The notes beneath the pieces were generated by a model, which searched no databases, was not told the origin of the DNA, and was given only the letters and a program-made list of their open reading frames with translations. From assembly GCF_024707105.1 (NCBI RefSeq), contig NZ_JANQAJ010000009.1, positions 372,001 to 436,000 on the forward strand: a DNA stretch of 64,000 bases, given 5' to 3'. The first letter of the stretch is position 1. The number at the start of each line of letters is the position of its first letter. Shown piece by piece: positions 27,721-37,524 of this stretch. Source of the DNA: Devosia ginsengisoli (GTDB taxonomy: Bacteria; Pseudomonadota; Alphaproteobacteria; Rhizobiales; Devosiaceae). The translations under genes were made by a program, and so were the position numbers.

Positions 27721-28137
27721 CTACCGATCATACTCAAGACTAAGCTGGCTCGCTGCGAAAATGGCGCAGGCTTCGTCCGTGTCGCCGGTATCGCCCGAAA
27801 CGCCGAGCGCACCGACCAGCTTGCCATCGGACAGCAGGAGCAAGCCGCCCGGCGCCGGCAGCAGTCTGCCCTCGAAAAGGCTGGCGGCGGCGGCGAAGAA
27901 TTCAGGCGCCTGCGGTGCCTTTTCGGACAACACGCGCGATCCGAAACCGAGGCCCAGTGAGCCCCAAGCCTTTCCTTGCGCAAGGGCGAGGCGGGCAAAG
28001 CCCGCACCATCCTCGCGGGCGCCGGCGATCTGATGCCCGCCCGGATCGAGCACCATCGCCGACAAAGGGCGTGCATTGCGACGGCGTCCTTCTTCGAAGG
28101 TCGCCTCGATCAGGGCGAAAGCGGTGCGAAGTTCCAT
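27721..28137 (-). CDS. GlcG/HbpS family protein
   Basis: Protein of 138 residues in the GlcG/HbpS (DUF336) fold, small proteins linked to heme or to glycolate and sugar catabolism. Typical features are the N-terminal helix, PLSAMVLDPGGHQIAGAREDG, and the C-terminal GGLLLLSDGKLVGALGVSGDTGDTD. It is the last gene of the ABC/SDR operon, 22 bases after the dehydrogenase gene. Its role there is unknown. Confidence 0.85.
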   Translation of the reverse strand: MELRTAFALIEATFEEGRRRNARPLSAMVLDPGGHQIAGAREDGAGFARLALAQGKAWGSLGLGFGSRVLSEKAPQAPEFFAAAASLFEGRLLPAPGGLLLLSDGKLVGALGVSGDTGDTDEACAIFAASQLSLEYDR

Positions 28138-28159
28138 TTTCTGACCTAGTCGCTGCTCA

Positions 28160-28906
28160 TCAATAGGTGCACCGGCCGCCCGAGAGATCGAACACCGAGG
28201 CCGTGGTAAAGCTGTTCTCTCGTGACACCAACCAGGCGACCATCGAAGCGGCCTCGTCCACTTCGAGGAAACGACCGCGCGGAATCCGCGTCAGCATATA
28301 TTGGATGAACTCCTCGGTGAGGGTTTCGAGGATACGGGTCTTGGCGGTTGCCGGAGTGATGGCATTGACGGCGATGTCGAAGCCGGCCAGTTCCTTGCCC
28401 AGCGATTTTGTCAGGCCGATTACGCCCGCCTTGGCGGCAGAATAGGCGGATAGATTGGGATTGCCCTCCTTGCCGGCTACCGAGGCGATATTGACGATGC
28501 GTCCGTAGTTACGCGCCTTCATCGAGGGGACGACGGCCCTGTTGACGTAGAAGGTGCCGTTGAGATTGATCTCGACCACGCGCCGCCATTCGTCCGGATC
28601 ATATTGATCGAGGCTCCCATTGCTGCCGGCGACACCGGCCGAATTGACCAGGATCGAGACCGGGCCGATGTCCGCCTCCACCCGTGCATGAGCCGCGACG
28701 AGACCATCGAGATCGGTGATGTCCACCGTCTGGCTCGAGGTGCCAGCGCCGAGCGCGGCGACGGCCTGGGCCAGGGTGTCGCCATCGCGGTCCCACAGGC
28801 TTACCCTGGCGCCCGACTGGAGAATGCGCTGGGCCATCGCAAAGCCCAGCCCCTGCGCGCCGCCGGTGATGACGGCCACTTCGCCGTTGAGATCGATCTG
28901 GTTCAT
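28160..28906 (-). CDS. SDR-family NAD(P)-dependent dehydrogenase
   Basis: Short-chain dehydrogenase of 248 residues. The cofactor motif is TGGAQGLGFAMA, NSAGVAG follows, the catalytic set is Ser in IVNIASVAGKEG with YSAAK for Tyr and Lys, and the tail is DLSGGRCTY. Closest in style to FabG-like sugar or keto-deoxy-sugar acid dehydrogenases. It overlaps the ATPase gene by four bases. In this operon it probably oxidises the imported sugar or a dehydrated sugar acid. Confidence 0.92.
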   Translation of the reverse strand: MNQIDLNGEVAVITGGAQGLGFAMAQRILQSGARVSLWDRDGDTLAQAVAALGAGTSSQTVDITDLDGLVAAHARVEADIGPVSILVNSAGVAGSNGSLDQYDPDEWRRVVEINLNGTFYVNRAVVPSMKARNYGRIVNIASVAGKEGNPNLSAYSAAKAGVIGLTKSLGKELAGFDIAVNAITPATAKTRILETLTEEFIQYMLTRIPRGRFLEVDEAASMVAWLVSRENSFTTASVFDLSGGRCTY

Positions 28907-30012
28907 TTCACTGTCTCCTCAACCGCCAGGCCCGACTGCGTGTCGAAGAAGCGGGTCTTGTTCGTGTCGGCCGGACGCAACCCGACCGCCTGGCCGGCGA
29001 CCAGTTCCACCGTTGCGGGGAGGAAGGCCGAAACCAGTGCATCGCCCACGTCGATGCGGACCAGGCTGCGCGAGCCGAGAAATTCAACGGTTCGGACCGT
29101 TCCCTTGATCGGCGCGTCGTTGGACGGGTCATCTTCGATGTCTTCGGGCCGCAGCCCCACCGAGAGCCGCTTCTCGGAGGCGACGACGGTGGTGGAAAGC
29201 GGCAGGGAAAAACCGGCGCCGACGAGCCGATCGGCGACGCGCTCGCCATCGAGGATGTTCATGCCCGGCTCGCCCAGGAACCGCGCCACAAACAGATTGG
29301 CGGGACGGTCATAGAGCTCACGCGGGGTGCCGACCTGTTCGATGCGGCCCGCCGACATGACGACGATGAGGTCGGAAAGGGTCATGGCCTCGCTCTGGTC
29401 GTGGGTGACATAGAGCATGGTTGCGCCGAGGCGCTGATGCAGGTCCTTGAGTTCCGAACGCATCTGGACGCGCAATTGCTGGTCGAGATTGGAGAGTGGC
29501 TCATCGAGCAGGTAAACGGTCGGCGTGCGCACCATGGCGCGGCCGAGCGCCACGCGCTGACGCTGACCGCCGGAAATTTCGCGCGGGAAGCGGCTGAGCA
29601 TGGCTTCGAGGCCAAGCATGCGCGCGGCGTTGCGAACCTTGTTGTCCACCTCGGTTTCGGGCGTGCGACGGCGGCGCGCCCGCATCGGAAACGCGATGTT
29701 TTCATAGAGCGTCAGGTGCGGATAGAGCGCGTAGGATTGGAACACCATGGCGATGTCGCGGTCGGCCGGCTTAACGGTGGTCACGTCGCGATCCCCGATC
29801 AGGATCTGGCCCTCGGTGGGCATTTCCAGACCGGCGATCATGTTGAGCGTCGTGCTCTTGCCGCAGCCCGAAGGCCCCAGCAGAGTGACGAACTGGCCGG
29901 GCTCGATGGCAATATTGACGTCCGAAACAGCCCGGACATTGCCGTAGCTCTTGCCGACATTGATGAAGCGGACCGATTGGGCCGTCGATGCTTTGCGGAA
30001 CTCTGCGTTCAC
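28903..30012 (-). CDS. Sugar ABC transporter ATP-binding protein, UgpC/MalK type
   Basis: ATPase of 369 residues with Walker A (GPSGCGKST), Q-loop (MVFQSYALYPHLT), signature (ISGGQRQRV), Walker B (VYLLDEPLSNLD) and a C-terminal TOBE/MalK regulatory domain from about residue 240. It starts with GTG at 30012, four bases after the permease stop. Energises the two permeases encoded upstream. Confidence 0.94.
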   Translation of the reverse strand: MNAEFRKASTAQSVRFINVGKSYGNVRAVSDVNIAIEPGQFVTLLGPSGCGKSTTLNMIAGLEMPTEGQILIGDRDVTTVKPADRDIAMVFQSYALYPHLTLYENIAFPMRARRRRTPETEVDNKVRNAARMLGLEAMLSRFPREISGGQRQRVALGRAMVRTPTVYLLDEPLSNLDQQLRVQMRSELKDLHQRLGATMLYVTHDQSEAMTLSDLIVVMSAGRIEQVGTPRELYDRPANLFVARFLGEPGMNILDGERVADRLVGAGFSLPLSTTVVASEKRLSVGLRPEDIEDDPSNDAPIKGTVRTVEFLGSRSLVRIDVGDALVSAFLPATVELVAGQAVGLRPADTNKTRFFDTQSGLAVEETVK

Positions 30013-30016
30013 CGAA

Positions 30017-30838
30017 TTAGCCTTTCACAGAACCATCAGCGAAGCCGCCGATGAGATATTTGCGGAACAGGAGGAACATGACGACGGGCGGTATCGTGGC
30101 GATGATGACGCCAGCCATCAGCGCGCCCCAGTCCCGGCCATGGAAACCCTGGAAGAAGATCAGTGCCACCGGCAGGGTGCGCAGGCCCGGCGTGTCGACC
30201 ATGGTGGTCGCGGTGACATAGTCGTTCCAGGAGTGCAGGAAGCCGAAGGTCGCGGCGGCCAGCAGCGCCGGCTTGGCGCCGGGCAGCACGACCTTCCACA
30301 CGGCCTCGAAACGGGAGTAGCCGTCGATCTGCGCCGCCTGTTCGAGTTCGCGCGGAATGGTGCTGAAATGCGAGCGTGTCACCCACACCGCGAAGGGCAG
30401 GATATGGCCGGCATAGAGCAGGGGCAGCGCGATGTAGGTGTTGTAAAGACCCATATTGACGAAGAGCAACTGGGTGGGCAGCAGCACGGCGAAGCCGGGC
30501 ACCGCCATGGCCCCCACGAAGAGGACCAGAACAAGTTGCTTGCCCGGGATCGGGTAGCGCGCCAGCGAATAGCCGGCCACGGTGCCGAGGGTCAGTGCCA
30601 CCAGCACCGCCATGACGGCATAGAGACCGCTATTGAGGAAGGCCCAGTGCACGCCTTCGGAAATAAGGCGGGCATAATGGTCCAGCGTCGACACCGAGGG
30701 GATGAGCTCGGGCGGCACCTGGAAGATGCGGTTGGTCGGCTTGAGCGAGGTCGAAAACGCCCAGACGATGGGGCCGAGAGCGACCAGTGCGGCGAGCAGG
30801 CACCCCAGCACCAGCCAGGTTCGGGTTCCGGTTTTCAT
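30017..30838 (-). CDS. Carbohydrate ABC transporter permease, MalG type
   Basis: Membrane subunit of 273 residues with six helices. The EAA loop that contacts the ATPase is seen in ELEQAAQIDGYSRFEAVWKVVLPGAKPA. The start at 30838 overlaps the stop of the MalF-type gene (ATGA). Confidence 0.94.
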   Translation of the reverse strand: MKTGTRTWLVLGCLLAALVALGPIVWAFSTSLKPTNRIFQVPPELIPSVSTLDHYARLISEGVHWAFLNSGLYAVMAVLVALTLGTVAGYSLARYPIPGKQLVLVLFVGAMAVPGFAVLLPTQLLFVNMGLYNTYIALPLLYAGHILPFAVWVTRSHFSTIPRELEQAAQIDGYSRFEAVWKVVLPGAKPALLAAATFGFLHSWNDYVTATTMVDTPGLRTLPVALIFFQGFHGRDWGALMAGVIIATIPPVVMFLLFRKYLIGGFADGSVKG

Positions 30839-31764
30839 GCGGCAGCTCCCGGCTGCTTGCCCAGGATTTTGATGTAGAGGGCGATGAGCAGCATGTTGAT
30901 CATGAACATGACGATGGCGATGGCGTTGCCGCGCCCCTGATCGAGCTCCACGAAACCAGTGTGGTAGAGGAGATAGCCAAGGGTCGTGGTCTGCCGGATC
31001 GGGCCGCCGCCGGTCAGCCCGATAATGGTCTGGACCTCGTTGAAATAGCTGATGGTCAGCATGGAGATGACGATCAGCAGCGATGGCGCCAGCAGCGGCA
31101 GCGTGATCTTGCGGAACGCTTCCCAGGCGCCCAGTCCGTCCACGGCAGCGGCCTTGTAGAGATCGCGCGGGATCTGCCCGAGGCCGCCGGTGAGGATGAT
31201 CGCGGCAAAGGCGAAATTGCGCCACACCCCGATGAGGATCAGCGTCGGCATGGCGAGGACTGGATCGGTCAAGAGATCCTGAGGCGGCACGCCGGAGGCT
31301 GCGAATATGGCGCCGACAAGCCCGCCGGGCGAGGGCACCAGGATCCATTTCCACAGCAGGGCCACGACGATCGGGCTCATCGCCCACGGCACGAGCAGGA
31401 CGGTGAGCAGGATGCTGCCCCAGTTGCCGAGGCGGCGAATGCCCATGGCCGAAACCAGCGCCAGAGGGACGGCGATGGCCAGAGAGCCGAAGGTGAAGAC
31501 CAGCGAGCGGCCGATCGCCTGCCAGGCAAAGGGGTCGCGGAACAGGTCGACATAGTTCTGCAGCCCGACATAGCCTTCATCGGCGAAGAAGAAGACCTGC
31601 CGGAGGCTGAGATAGAAGCCATAAAAGGCCGGCAGCACATTGATCGCCACCACGAGGATGAGTGCGGGGCCGACAAGTGCCGACCCCACGATTTTGGTCT
31701 TGCGGGCCACTGAGTGCAGGGCGCGGGAAGAATCCACCGAAGTCTCAATGGCCGTCGTCGTCAT
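30835..31764 (-). CDS. Carbohydrate ABC transporter permease, MalF type
   Basis: Membrane subunit of 309 residues. An N-terminal helix near 26-48 (VGPALILVVAINVLPAFYGF) is followed by five more, and the EAA loop reads DLYKAAAVDGLGAWEAFRKITLPLLAP. It pairs with the MalG-type subunit in the same operon. Confidence 0.94.
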   Translation of the reverse strand: MTTTAIETSVDSSRALHSVARKTKIVGSALVGPALILVVAINVLPAFYGFYLSLRQVFFFADEGYVGLQNYVDLFRDPFAWQAIGRSLVFTFGSLAIAVPLALVSAMGIRRLGNWGSILLTVLLVPWAMSPIVVALLWKWILVPSPGGLVGAIFAASGVPPQDLLTDPVLAMPTLILIGVWRNFAFAAIILTGGLGQIPRDLYKAAAVDGLGAWEAFRKITLPLLAPSLLIVISMLTISYFNEVQTIIGLTGGGPIRQTTTLGYLLYHTGFVELDQGRGNAIAIVMFMINMLLIALYIKILGKQPGAAA

Positions 31765-31768
31765 CGTA

Positions 31769-33064
31769 TTACCAACCCAGCGTTGCCTTGGCGCGTTCGA
31801 GGATGGCGCCCACGTCCTCGTCGGTGCCGATCAGTTCCTGAAGCGCGGTGTTCATGATCGGGAAGACCTTGGTGATATCGGGCAGCTTGGGCGGGAAGGT
31901 CAGGGCCCCCGGTGCGTCGAGCAGCGCATTGAACACGGCAATGGACTCGGCTTCGGGCGTGCTGAAGAAAGGATCGGATTGCACCGAGCGGCGATCGGGC
32001 ACGAGCCCGGCAACTTCGGCCCATTGCATCGAGGCTTCCGGCGTATAGAGCGCTTCCACAAAGGCGGTGGCGGCGGCCTTGTTTTCGGATTTTGCCGAAA
32101 CACCCACTGTCCAATAGGGCCCGAGCAGCACGGCAGGGGGCCGATCACCAAAGGCCGGCCAGGCCGAAACCGCCAGGTCATTGGGGTCATAGGCCGCCGC
32201 AATCGACTTGTATTGGGCGAAACGCGGCGCGAAAGCCTGGACGATGGCGAAGCGGCCAGCGGCAAACTGATCCTGGATATCGTCGCCCATGGCGTTCAGC
32301 AGGGTGGAGGACAGGGCGCCGGCGGCAACAAGCTGTCGGACAACATTGGCGGTTTCGACAGCTTCCGGGCCGGTCACATCGAACTGGCCGGTCGCCGCGT
32401 CAAAAATGCCCGGACCGAAACCGGTCATCATGTTGATGAAGGCCGAGACGCTGTTGTCATTGGTCGGCAGGCCGAAACCGAGACGGTCGCCACTGGTCAA
32501 CTTGCCGGCGACGGGAATGAATTCTTCCCAGGTCAGGGGCGGCGCATCGAGCCCGATTTCGGCGAGAGCGTCCTTGCGATAGAAGAGGATTTGTGCGGGC
32601 GAGGGCCAGAGAGGCAGTGAGGTGCGAACGCCATCCATGACCGACTTTTCGGCGAAGACCGGGTAGAGATCGGGAATGACATCGCTCTGGAACCCGGCGG
32701 ACAATTCGTCATCGAGGTTGGCGAGCGCGCCGCGCTGATTGACCAGATCGAGAAAGGTGTCACGCATCCAGATGATGTCGGGCGCCCGGTTCTGGGCCGA
32801 GGCAGCGACGAACTTGGTTTCGAGTTCCTGGAAGGGCTGGGCCTCGACGACCACCGATACGCCCGGATTGGCCGCGGTGAATTTCTCGATCAGTTCGCGC
32901 AGCACGACTTCGCGCGGCGACTGGCCTTCGGCACTGAGAAAAGTCCAGATGCGGATGGTGCCGCTTTGGCCCTGGGCCAGGGCGATGCCGCTCAGGGCGG
33001 GCAGCAGCGCGGATGCCGCTCCCAGTTTCAGGACCGTGCGGCGGTCCAGTTTACCGATACTCAT
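31769..33064 (-). CDS. Sugar ABC transporter substrate-binding protein, family 1
   Basis: Periplasmic binding protein of 431 residues with a twin-arginine signal (KLDRRTVLKLGAASALLPALS, cleavage after ALAQ). SBP_bac_1 features are IRIWTFLSAEGQ, RAPDIIWMRDTFLDLV and LFYRKDALAEIG. ATG at 33064 lies behind GGAGGAACTT. First transporter gene of the operon. The sugar is unknown; the divergent dehydratase and the SDR suggest that a sugar or sugar acid is oxidised after uptake. Confidence 0.93.
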   Translation of the reverse strand: MSIGKLDRRTVLKLGAASALLPALSGIALAQGQSGTIRIWTFLSAEGQSPREVVLRELIEKFTAANPGVSVVVEAQPFQELETKFVAASAQNRAPDIIWMRDTFLDLVNQRGALANLDDELSAGFQSDVIPDLYPVFAEKSVMDGVRTSLPLWPSPAQILFYRKDALAEIGLDAPPLTWEEFIPVAGKLTSGDRLGFGLPTNDNSVSAFINMMTGFGPGIFDAATGQFDVTGPEAVETANVVRQLVAAGALSSTLLNAMGDDIQDQFAAGRFAIVQAFAPRFAQYKSIAAAYDPNDLAVSAWPAFGDRPPAVLLGPYWTVGVSAKSENKAAATAFVEALYTPEASMQWAEVAGLVPDRRSVQSDPFFSTPEAESIAVFNALLDAPGALTFPPKLPDITKVFPIMNTALQELIGTDEDVGAILERAKATLGW

Positions 33065-33109
33065 TCCAAGTTCCTCCATTGCTTGAATTTTCCCGGTTTC
33101 TCCCGGGGT

Positions 33110-33790
33110 CTAACGCTCGAGCGTGCTCAGGACTCGTGAGCGTCCATTGAGCAGATGCCGCCGGATTTCGGCCCGGGCGCGGTCTGCGTCGCGGGCCGCC
33201 ACGGCATCGACGATGCCGCCATGCTCGAGTGAAATCAGTTCCCGGCGCTCGGCCAGGGTGAGAAAGCCGCGCTCTGCCGACAGGCTGCTCCACTTGAAGA
33301 TGTGCGAGGTGAGCCTCCCCAGCGCGTCACTGAGCTTTGGGCTATGTGCGCAGGCCGCCAGGGCCGAATGGAAGGCGACGTCTTCCTTGTCGGCGTGGTT
33401 GCTGGCGAGCTGGACGATCAGGTCGGCCTGGGCCTTTTGCAGGTTGGCCAGGTCCGCGTCGGTACGGCGGTCGGCGGCAAGGGCGGCCACTTCGCTTTCG
33501 AGCGCCAGGCGGACCTCGTGCCATTCGGCCAGGTCGCGCATGGTTTCGATGGCCGAAAGGCGCATCATTTCCGGCGAGCCATTGTGCACGGCATAGCTGC
33601 CGGACCCCTTGCGGGAACGCACCTGGCCTTCGGCGCGCAGGCGCGCCAGCGCTTCCCTTATGCTGGCGCGCGACAGGCCGAACATATCGACAAAGTCGGA
33701 TTCGGCGGGCAGGCGCTGTCCATCATCCAGTTGCCCCATGAAGGCGACCAGCTGGCGATAGGCACTTTCACTGCGACTTTCGGCTTCCAT
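33110..33790 (-). CDS. FadR/GntR-family regulator, FCD subfamily
   Basis: Regulator of 226 residues. The winged helix is at about 8-70 (QRLPAESDFVDMFGLSRASIREALARLRAEG). The FCD domain has FHSALAACAHSP and SLEHGGIVDAVAARD as the expected metal-ligand helices. Start behind GAGGAAAC. It is divergent from the dehydratase/GMC pair and heads the leftward operon. Two similar short palindromes at 33828-33857 lie between the two units and are the likely operators for both. Confidence 0.91.
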   Translation of the reverse strand: MEAESRSESAYRQLVAFMGQLDDGQRLPAESDFVDMFGLSRASIREALARLRAEGQVRSRKGSGSYAVHNGSPEMMRLSAIETMRDLAEWHEVRLALESEVAALAADRRTDADLANLQKAQADLIVQLASNHADKEDVAFHSALAACAHSPKLSDALGRLTSHIFKWSSLSAERGFLTLAERRELISLEHGGIVDAVAARDADRARAEIRRHLLNGRSRVLSTLER

Positions 33791-33827
33791 GTTTCCTCGA
33801 CACCAATATCCGTTGACGGGCAGATTG

Positions 33828-33857
33828 TTGTCTGACTAGAATTGTTCTGTCAGACAG
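33828..33857. promoter_or_regulatory. Tandem FCD-type operators
   Basis: TTGTCTGACTA (33828-33838) and CTGTCAGACAG (33847-33857) share the TGTCxGAC core, with centres 19 bases apart. Taken together they also form the inverted repeat TGTCTGAC-N12-GTCAGACA. Confidence 0.7.
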
Positions 33858-33894
33858 CTTGGCTCTTTGCAAGCGAGAAATTCTAAGGGATGAA

Positions 33895-35107
33895 ATGAAA
33901 AGAATCATTGGGGCACGGCCCGGCTCGCGCATCGCCAAGGTGGAAATCCACGAATTCGGCTATACCGTGGACGGTCTGGGCATGGATGAGAGTGGCAATC
34001 GCTGCGTGATGAAGGGCGAGCAGAGCCGCCTCTCCGCCTTTGCCGTGGTGATCGAGACTCAGGACGGCGCACGGGGAGAATATTGTAGCGTCCATAGCGG
34101 CAAGAACGGCGCCATGGTGGGCCAGGTCAAGGCGCTGGCCAGCCAGATCCTGGGCGAGGACGCCGAAGAGCGCGAAGCCATCTACAACAAGCTCAAGCGC
34201 TTTCACCGTCACTATATGGCCATCGGCCATTCGGCGCTGGATATCGCGCTGTGGGACCTGGCCGGCAAGGCTGTCGGACGGCCGATATGGCGGCTGCTGG
34301 GTGGCTATCGTCAACGCCTGCCGACCTATGCCAGCACGCTCAATGGCGGCCGGCACGGCATTCTCGATTCCATCGAGGCCTATGCAGACTTCGCCGAAGA
34401 GTGCCTCGCCGCTCGGCTACAAGGGATACAAGATCCACGGCTGGGGGGAAGGCGACCCCAAGGAAGAGGCGGCCAATCTCCTGCTCTGTGCCAGGCGCGT
34501 CGGCGACCGCATGGCGCTGATGTATGACGCGGCCAGCGAATTGCAGACCTTCGCCGACGCCATCTATGTCGGCCGGGCCTGCGACGAGGGCGGCTATCTC
34601 TGGTTCGAAGATCCGTTCATGGACGCCGGCTGGTCGCCCCATGCTGCCCGCCAGCTCAAGGAGAACATCCGCACGCCGCTCATGCTGACCGAGCATGTGC
34701 GCGGGCTGGAGGGCAAGGCGGCCTGGATAGGCGAACGCGCCACCGATTATATCCGCGTCGATCCCGACTACGACATGGGCATTACCGGCACGATGAAGAC
34801 CGCGCATCTGGCCGAGGCCTTTGGGCTCGATTGCGAAATTCACGCCGCCGGCCCGGCGCAACGCCATTGCATGGCCTCGATGCGCAATTCGAGTTGGTAC
34901 GAGCTGTCCCTCGTCGCGCCAGGCGTCGCCAATCCCGTGCCGCCGGTCTTCGGCCCGGGCTATAGCGATGCACTCGAGGATATCGGCGCCGATGGTTGCA
35001 TGCCGGTGCCTGATGGTCCGGGCCTCGGCGTCGACTATGACTGGGATTATATCCTCGCCAATCGCACGGCTTTCCAGGAGTTCACGCTTAGGGGTGACCG
35101 GCCGTGA
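33895..35107 (+). pseudogene. Enolase-superfamily sugar acid dehydratase, frameshifted
   Basis: Mandelate racemase/muconate-lactonising type enzyme of about 400 residues. The first frame carries the capping domain and IGHSALDIALWDLAGKAVG. After about 34400-34425 the frame moves by one base and continues with GYKGYKIHGWGEGD (active-site Lys), LMYDAAS, WFEDPF and LTEHV for the three metal ligands, and EIHAAGPAQ with the catalytic His. One extra base near GCCGCTCGGCTAC explains the break; there is no long homopolymer there. All catalytic residues survive, so the loss is recent or a sequence error. Start at 33895 behind AAGGGA. It overlaps the GMC gene by GTGA. Confidence 0.85.
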
Positions 35108-36804
35108 CATCGGGCTATGATTTCGTCATCGTGGGCGGCGGTTCCGCCGGCTGCGTGCTCGCCAATCGCCTGTCGGCCAGCAGCGCCAATCGTGTACTGC
35201 TGATTGAGGCTGGTGTCGACCATAAGCCGGGGCAGGAGCCTGACGAGATCCGCGACGTCTATCCCTATCGGGCAGCGTTCAACCCGTCCTATCAGTGGCA
35301 GGATCTCAAGGCGCATCTGCTGCCCGTCCCGCATAATGACCCGGACCGGCCGCCCCTGAAGGCCTATGCTCAGCCGCGGCTGATTGGTGGGGGCTCGAGC
35401 ATCAATGGCGAGATCGGCAATCGCGGCCTGCCGGTGGACTATGACGAATGGGCGGAACTGGGCGCCGAGGGATGGGACTGGCAAAGCGTGCTGCCCTATT
35501 TCCGCAAGCTCGAAACCGACATGGATTATGACGGTCTCCTGCATGGGCGCGATGGCCCCATCGCCATCAGCCGGGTACCCGAAAGCCAGTGGCCCGGTTT
35601 CACCCGGGCGGCGGCAGCAGCCTTTTCGGCGGAGGGCTATCAAAATATCGGCGACCAGAACAGCGTGTTCGAAGATGGCTGGTTCCCGCTTTCACTGACC
35701 ACAAATCGCCAGCAGCGGATTTCCGCGGCCATGGGCTATCTCGACGCGGCGACGCGCGCGCGGTCCAATCTCACCATCAGGACCGACAGCGTCGTGGATG
35801 AATTGCTGATGGATGGCCGTCGGGTCGTCGGGGCCAGGGTCGGGAAGGAGCATGTAATGGCGCGCCGGGTGATCCTGTCGGCCGGCGCGACGCGCTCGCC
35901 GGTATTCCTGCTGCGCGCCGGCATCGGTCCGGCCGATGAACTCCGGGCAGCAGGGGTTCCGGTTCTGCACGATCTGCAGGGCGTTGGCCGGAACCTGCAG
36001 GAGCACCCCTCCATCGCCATGTCGTCCTGGATCCGCCGGGGATCGCGTATGGGGGCGGTTCCGCGTCGCCATGTCCAGTCGGGATTGCGCTTTTCGTCCG
36101 AACTGGCCGATTGCGGGCCGAGCGACATGTTCATGGTCGTCGTCGCAAAATCCGCCTGGCATCCGGTCGGGCTGCGCATCGGCTCGCTGTTCAGTTGGAT
36201 CAACAAGCCCTATTCGCAGGGCTACATCCGGCTCGATCCGGCCAATCCGAACGGTCAGCCGGACATGCGGCTCGAAATGCTGTCCGACGCGCGCGACCTG
36301 GAGCGCATGAAAGTCGCAGTGCGCAAGATGGTAGCGTTCTACGCGACCGAAGCGCTGCAGGCTGCTGCTGCGCATCCGTTCGCCGCAACGCATGGCGCCA
36401 TGGCAAAGCTGGTGGGAGACGTCAATCTTCGCAACTGGGCCGCCACCATGGTGCCGGCTTTGCTCACCGATGGACCATCCAAGTTGCGGGACATGGTGAT
36501 CGACCGCCTGTTTGCCGCCGGTGACGACCTGAGCCTGGCCCTCCGCGACGATGACGCCATGACCGCGCTGGTGCACAAGCATACGGTGGTGGGCTGGCAC
36601 CCGTCCTGCACCTGTCGCATGGGCCGGGCCGATGACCCCGCCGCCGTTACGGACGAGCGAACGGGGCTGGTGCATGGCATGGAGAACCTGCATGTCATCG
36701 ACGCCTCGAGCATGGTGAGAGTGCCCCGCGCCAATACCAATCTCCCCACCATCATGCTGGCAGAAAAATTAGCCGATGGCCTTCTGGCCATCCCGAGCCA
36801 CTAA
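35104..36804 (+). CDS. GMC-family FAD oxidoreductase
   Basis: Flavoprotein of 566 residues in the glucose-methanol-choline family. N-terminal dinucleotide motif YDFVIVGGGSAGCVLANRL, the GMC signature GGGSSINGEIGNRG, and a C-terminal catalytic region VGWHPSCTCRMG with the active-site His, ending with RVPRANTNLPTIMLAEKLAD. Such enzymes oxidise alcohols or sugars. It starts with GTG overlapping the dehydratase stop. Together they suggest oxidation followed by dehydration of a sugar-derived acid imported by the leftward ABC system. Confidence 0.92.
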   Translation: MTSGYDFVIVGGGSAGCVLANRLSASSANRVLLIEAGVDHKPGQEPDEIRDVYPYRAAFNPSYQWQDLKAHLLPVPHNDPDRPPLKAYAQPRLIGGGSSINGEIGNRGLPVDYDEWAELGAEGWDWQSVLPYFRKLETDMDYDGLLHGRDGPIAISRVPESQWPGFTRAAAAAFSAEGYQNIGDQNSVFEDGWFPLSLTTNRQQRISAAMGYLDAATRARSNLTIRTDSVVDELLMDGRRVVGARVGKEHVMARRVILSAGATRSPVFLLRAGIGPADELRAAGVPVLHDLQGVGRNLQEHPSIAMSSWIRRGSRMGAVPRRHVQSGLRFSSELADCGPSDMFMVVVAKSAWHPVGLRIGSLFSWINKPYSQGYIRLDPANPNGQPDMRLEMLSDARDLERMKVAVRKMVAFYATEALQAAAAHPFAATHGAMAKLVGDVNLRNWAATMVPALLTDGPSKLRDMVIDRLFAAGDDLSLALRDDDAMTALVHKHTVVGWHPSCTCRMGRADDPAAVTDERTGLVHGMENLHVIDASSMVRVPRANTNLPTIMLAEKLADGLLAIPSH

Positions 36805-37119
36805 CTGAACGCCCCATGAGTGGTTCGACACGCCGCCATAGAATCGTCTGCTACGGCAAGCCAGTTGACGCAGCTTCAGGGCCGGCCATGGCATTGTCCT
36901 CCATCATGGACAATGAAACCGTGTCGCAGACGTTGCCGATTGAATTCGCTGCCACCCGACACGTTGCGCTGACGGCAAATGCGTCTTGGGAATCAGAATG
37001 AATCGCAAACTCCCGAACCCATCGCCGGCGCAGGCGTTACTGATGCAGAAGGGCAATTGACGACCGAACCTCGTTAAGGCCCTGAACAATGGGACAAACA
37101 TCTTTAGTGAGGACGAGGC
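36805..37119. other. Intergenic stretch, no supported gene
   Basis: No recognisable coding sequence or strong hairpin. It probably carries the promoter of the small membrane-protein gene at 37120. Confidence 0.35.
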
Positions 37120-37281
37120 ATGGCCAGCAATCTCATCTGGGGAATCCTCGGCGGCGTCGTTATAGGAAGCGCCATTGGATACATGGCGGGGAATACGGCG
37201 ATCGGCATCGCGGTTTGCATAGCGGCAGGAGCAGCGGTAGCCGGATTTCTGCATTACAAGGCGACACATACACTGGACTGA
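37120..37281 (+). CDS. Small glycine-zipper membrane protein
   Basis: Protein of 53 residues that starts at the ATG at 37120 behind GAGGACGAGG. Nearly the whole chain is membrane-like: WGILGGVVIGSAIGYMAG and then AIGIAVCIAAGAAVAGF, two helices rich in small residues spaced as glycine zippers. No known family recognised. It lies alone upstream of sodC on the same strand. Confidence 0.6.
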   Translation: MASNLIWGILGGVVIGSAIGYMAGNTAIGIAVCIAAGAAVAGFLHYKATHTLD

Positions 37282-37524
37282 GAAGGGGTTCTGTTGAGCT
37301 ACCGAGAGCCTGAGATCTTGAGTAATTCGTATTGATCGCGAATGCCGCTGCGACGTCTTTGCTGGCTGCAATGGATCGCCACTTGAACATGGCGGAGGCG
37401 TCTGCAGCGACGAAAGCGCCTGCATGCAGGGGGCCGTAAGGGTCCTACCGCGCCCCGGGGAACGGTGGCCATCCCTCCGATGTTGTGCATTCAGCGTCCT
37501 AATCCGATCAAGGAGCATCATCTT

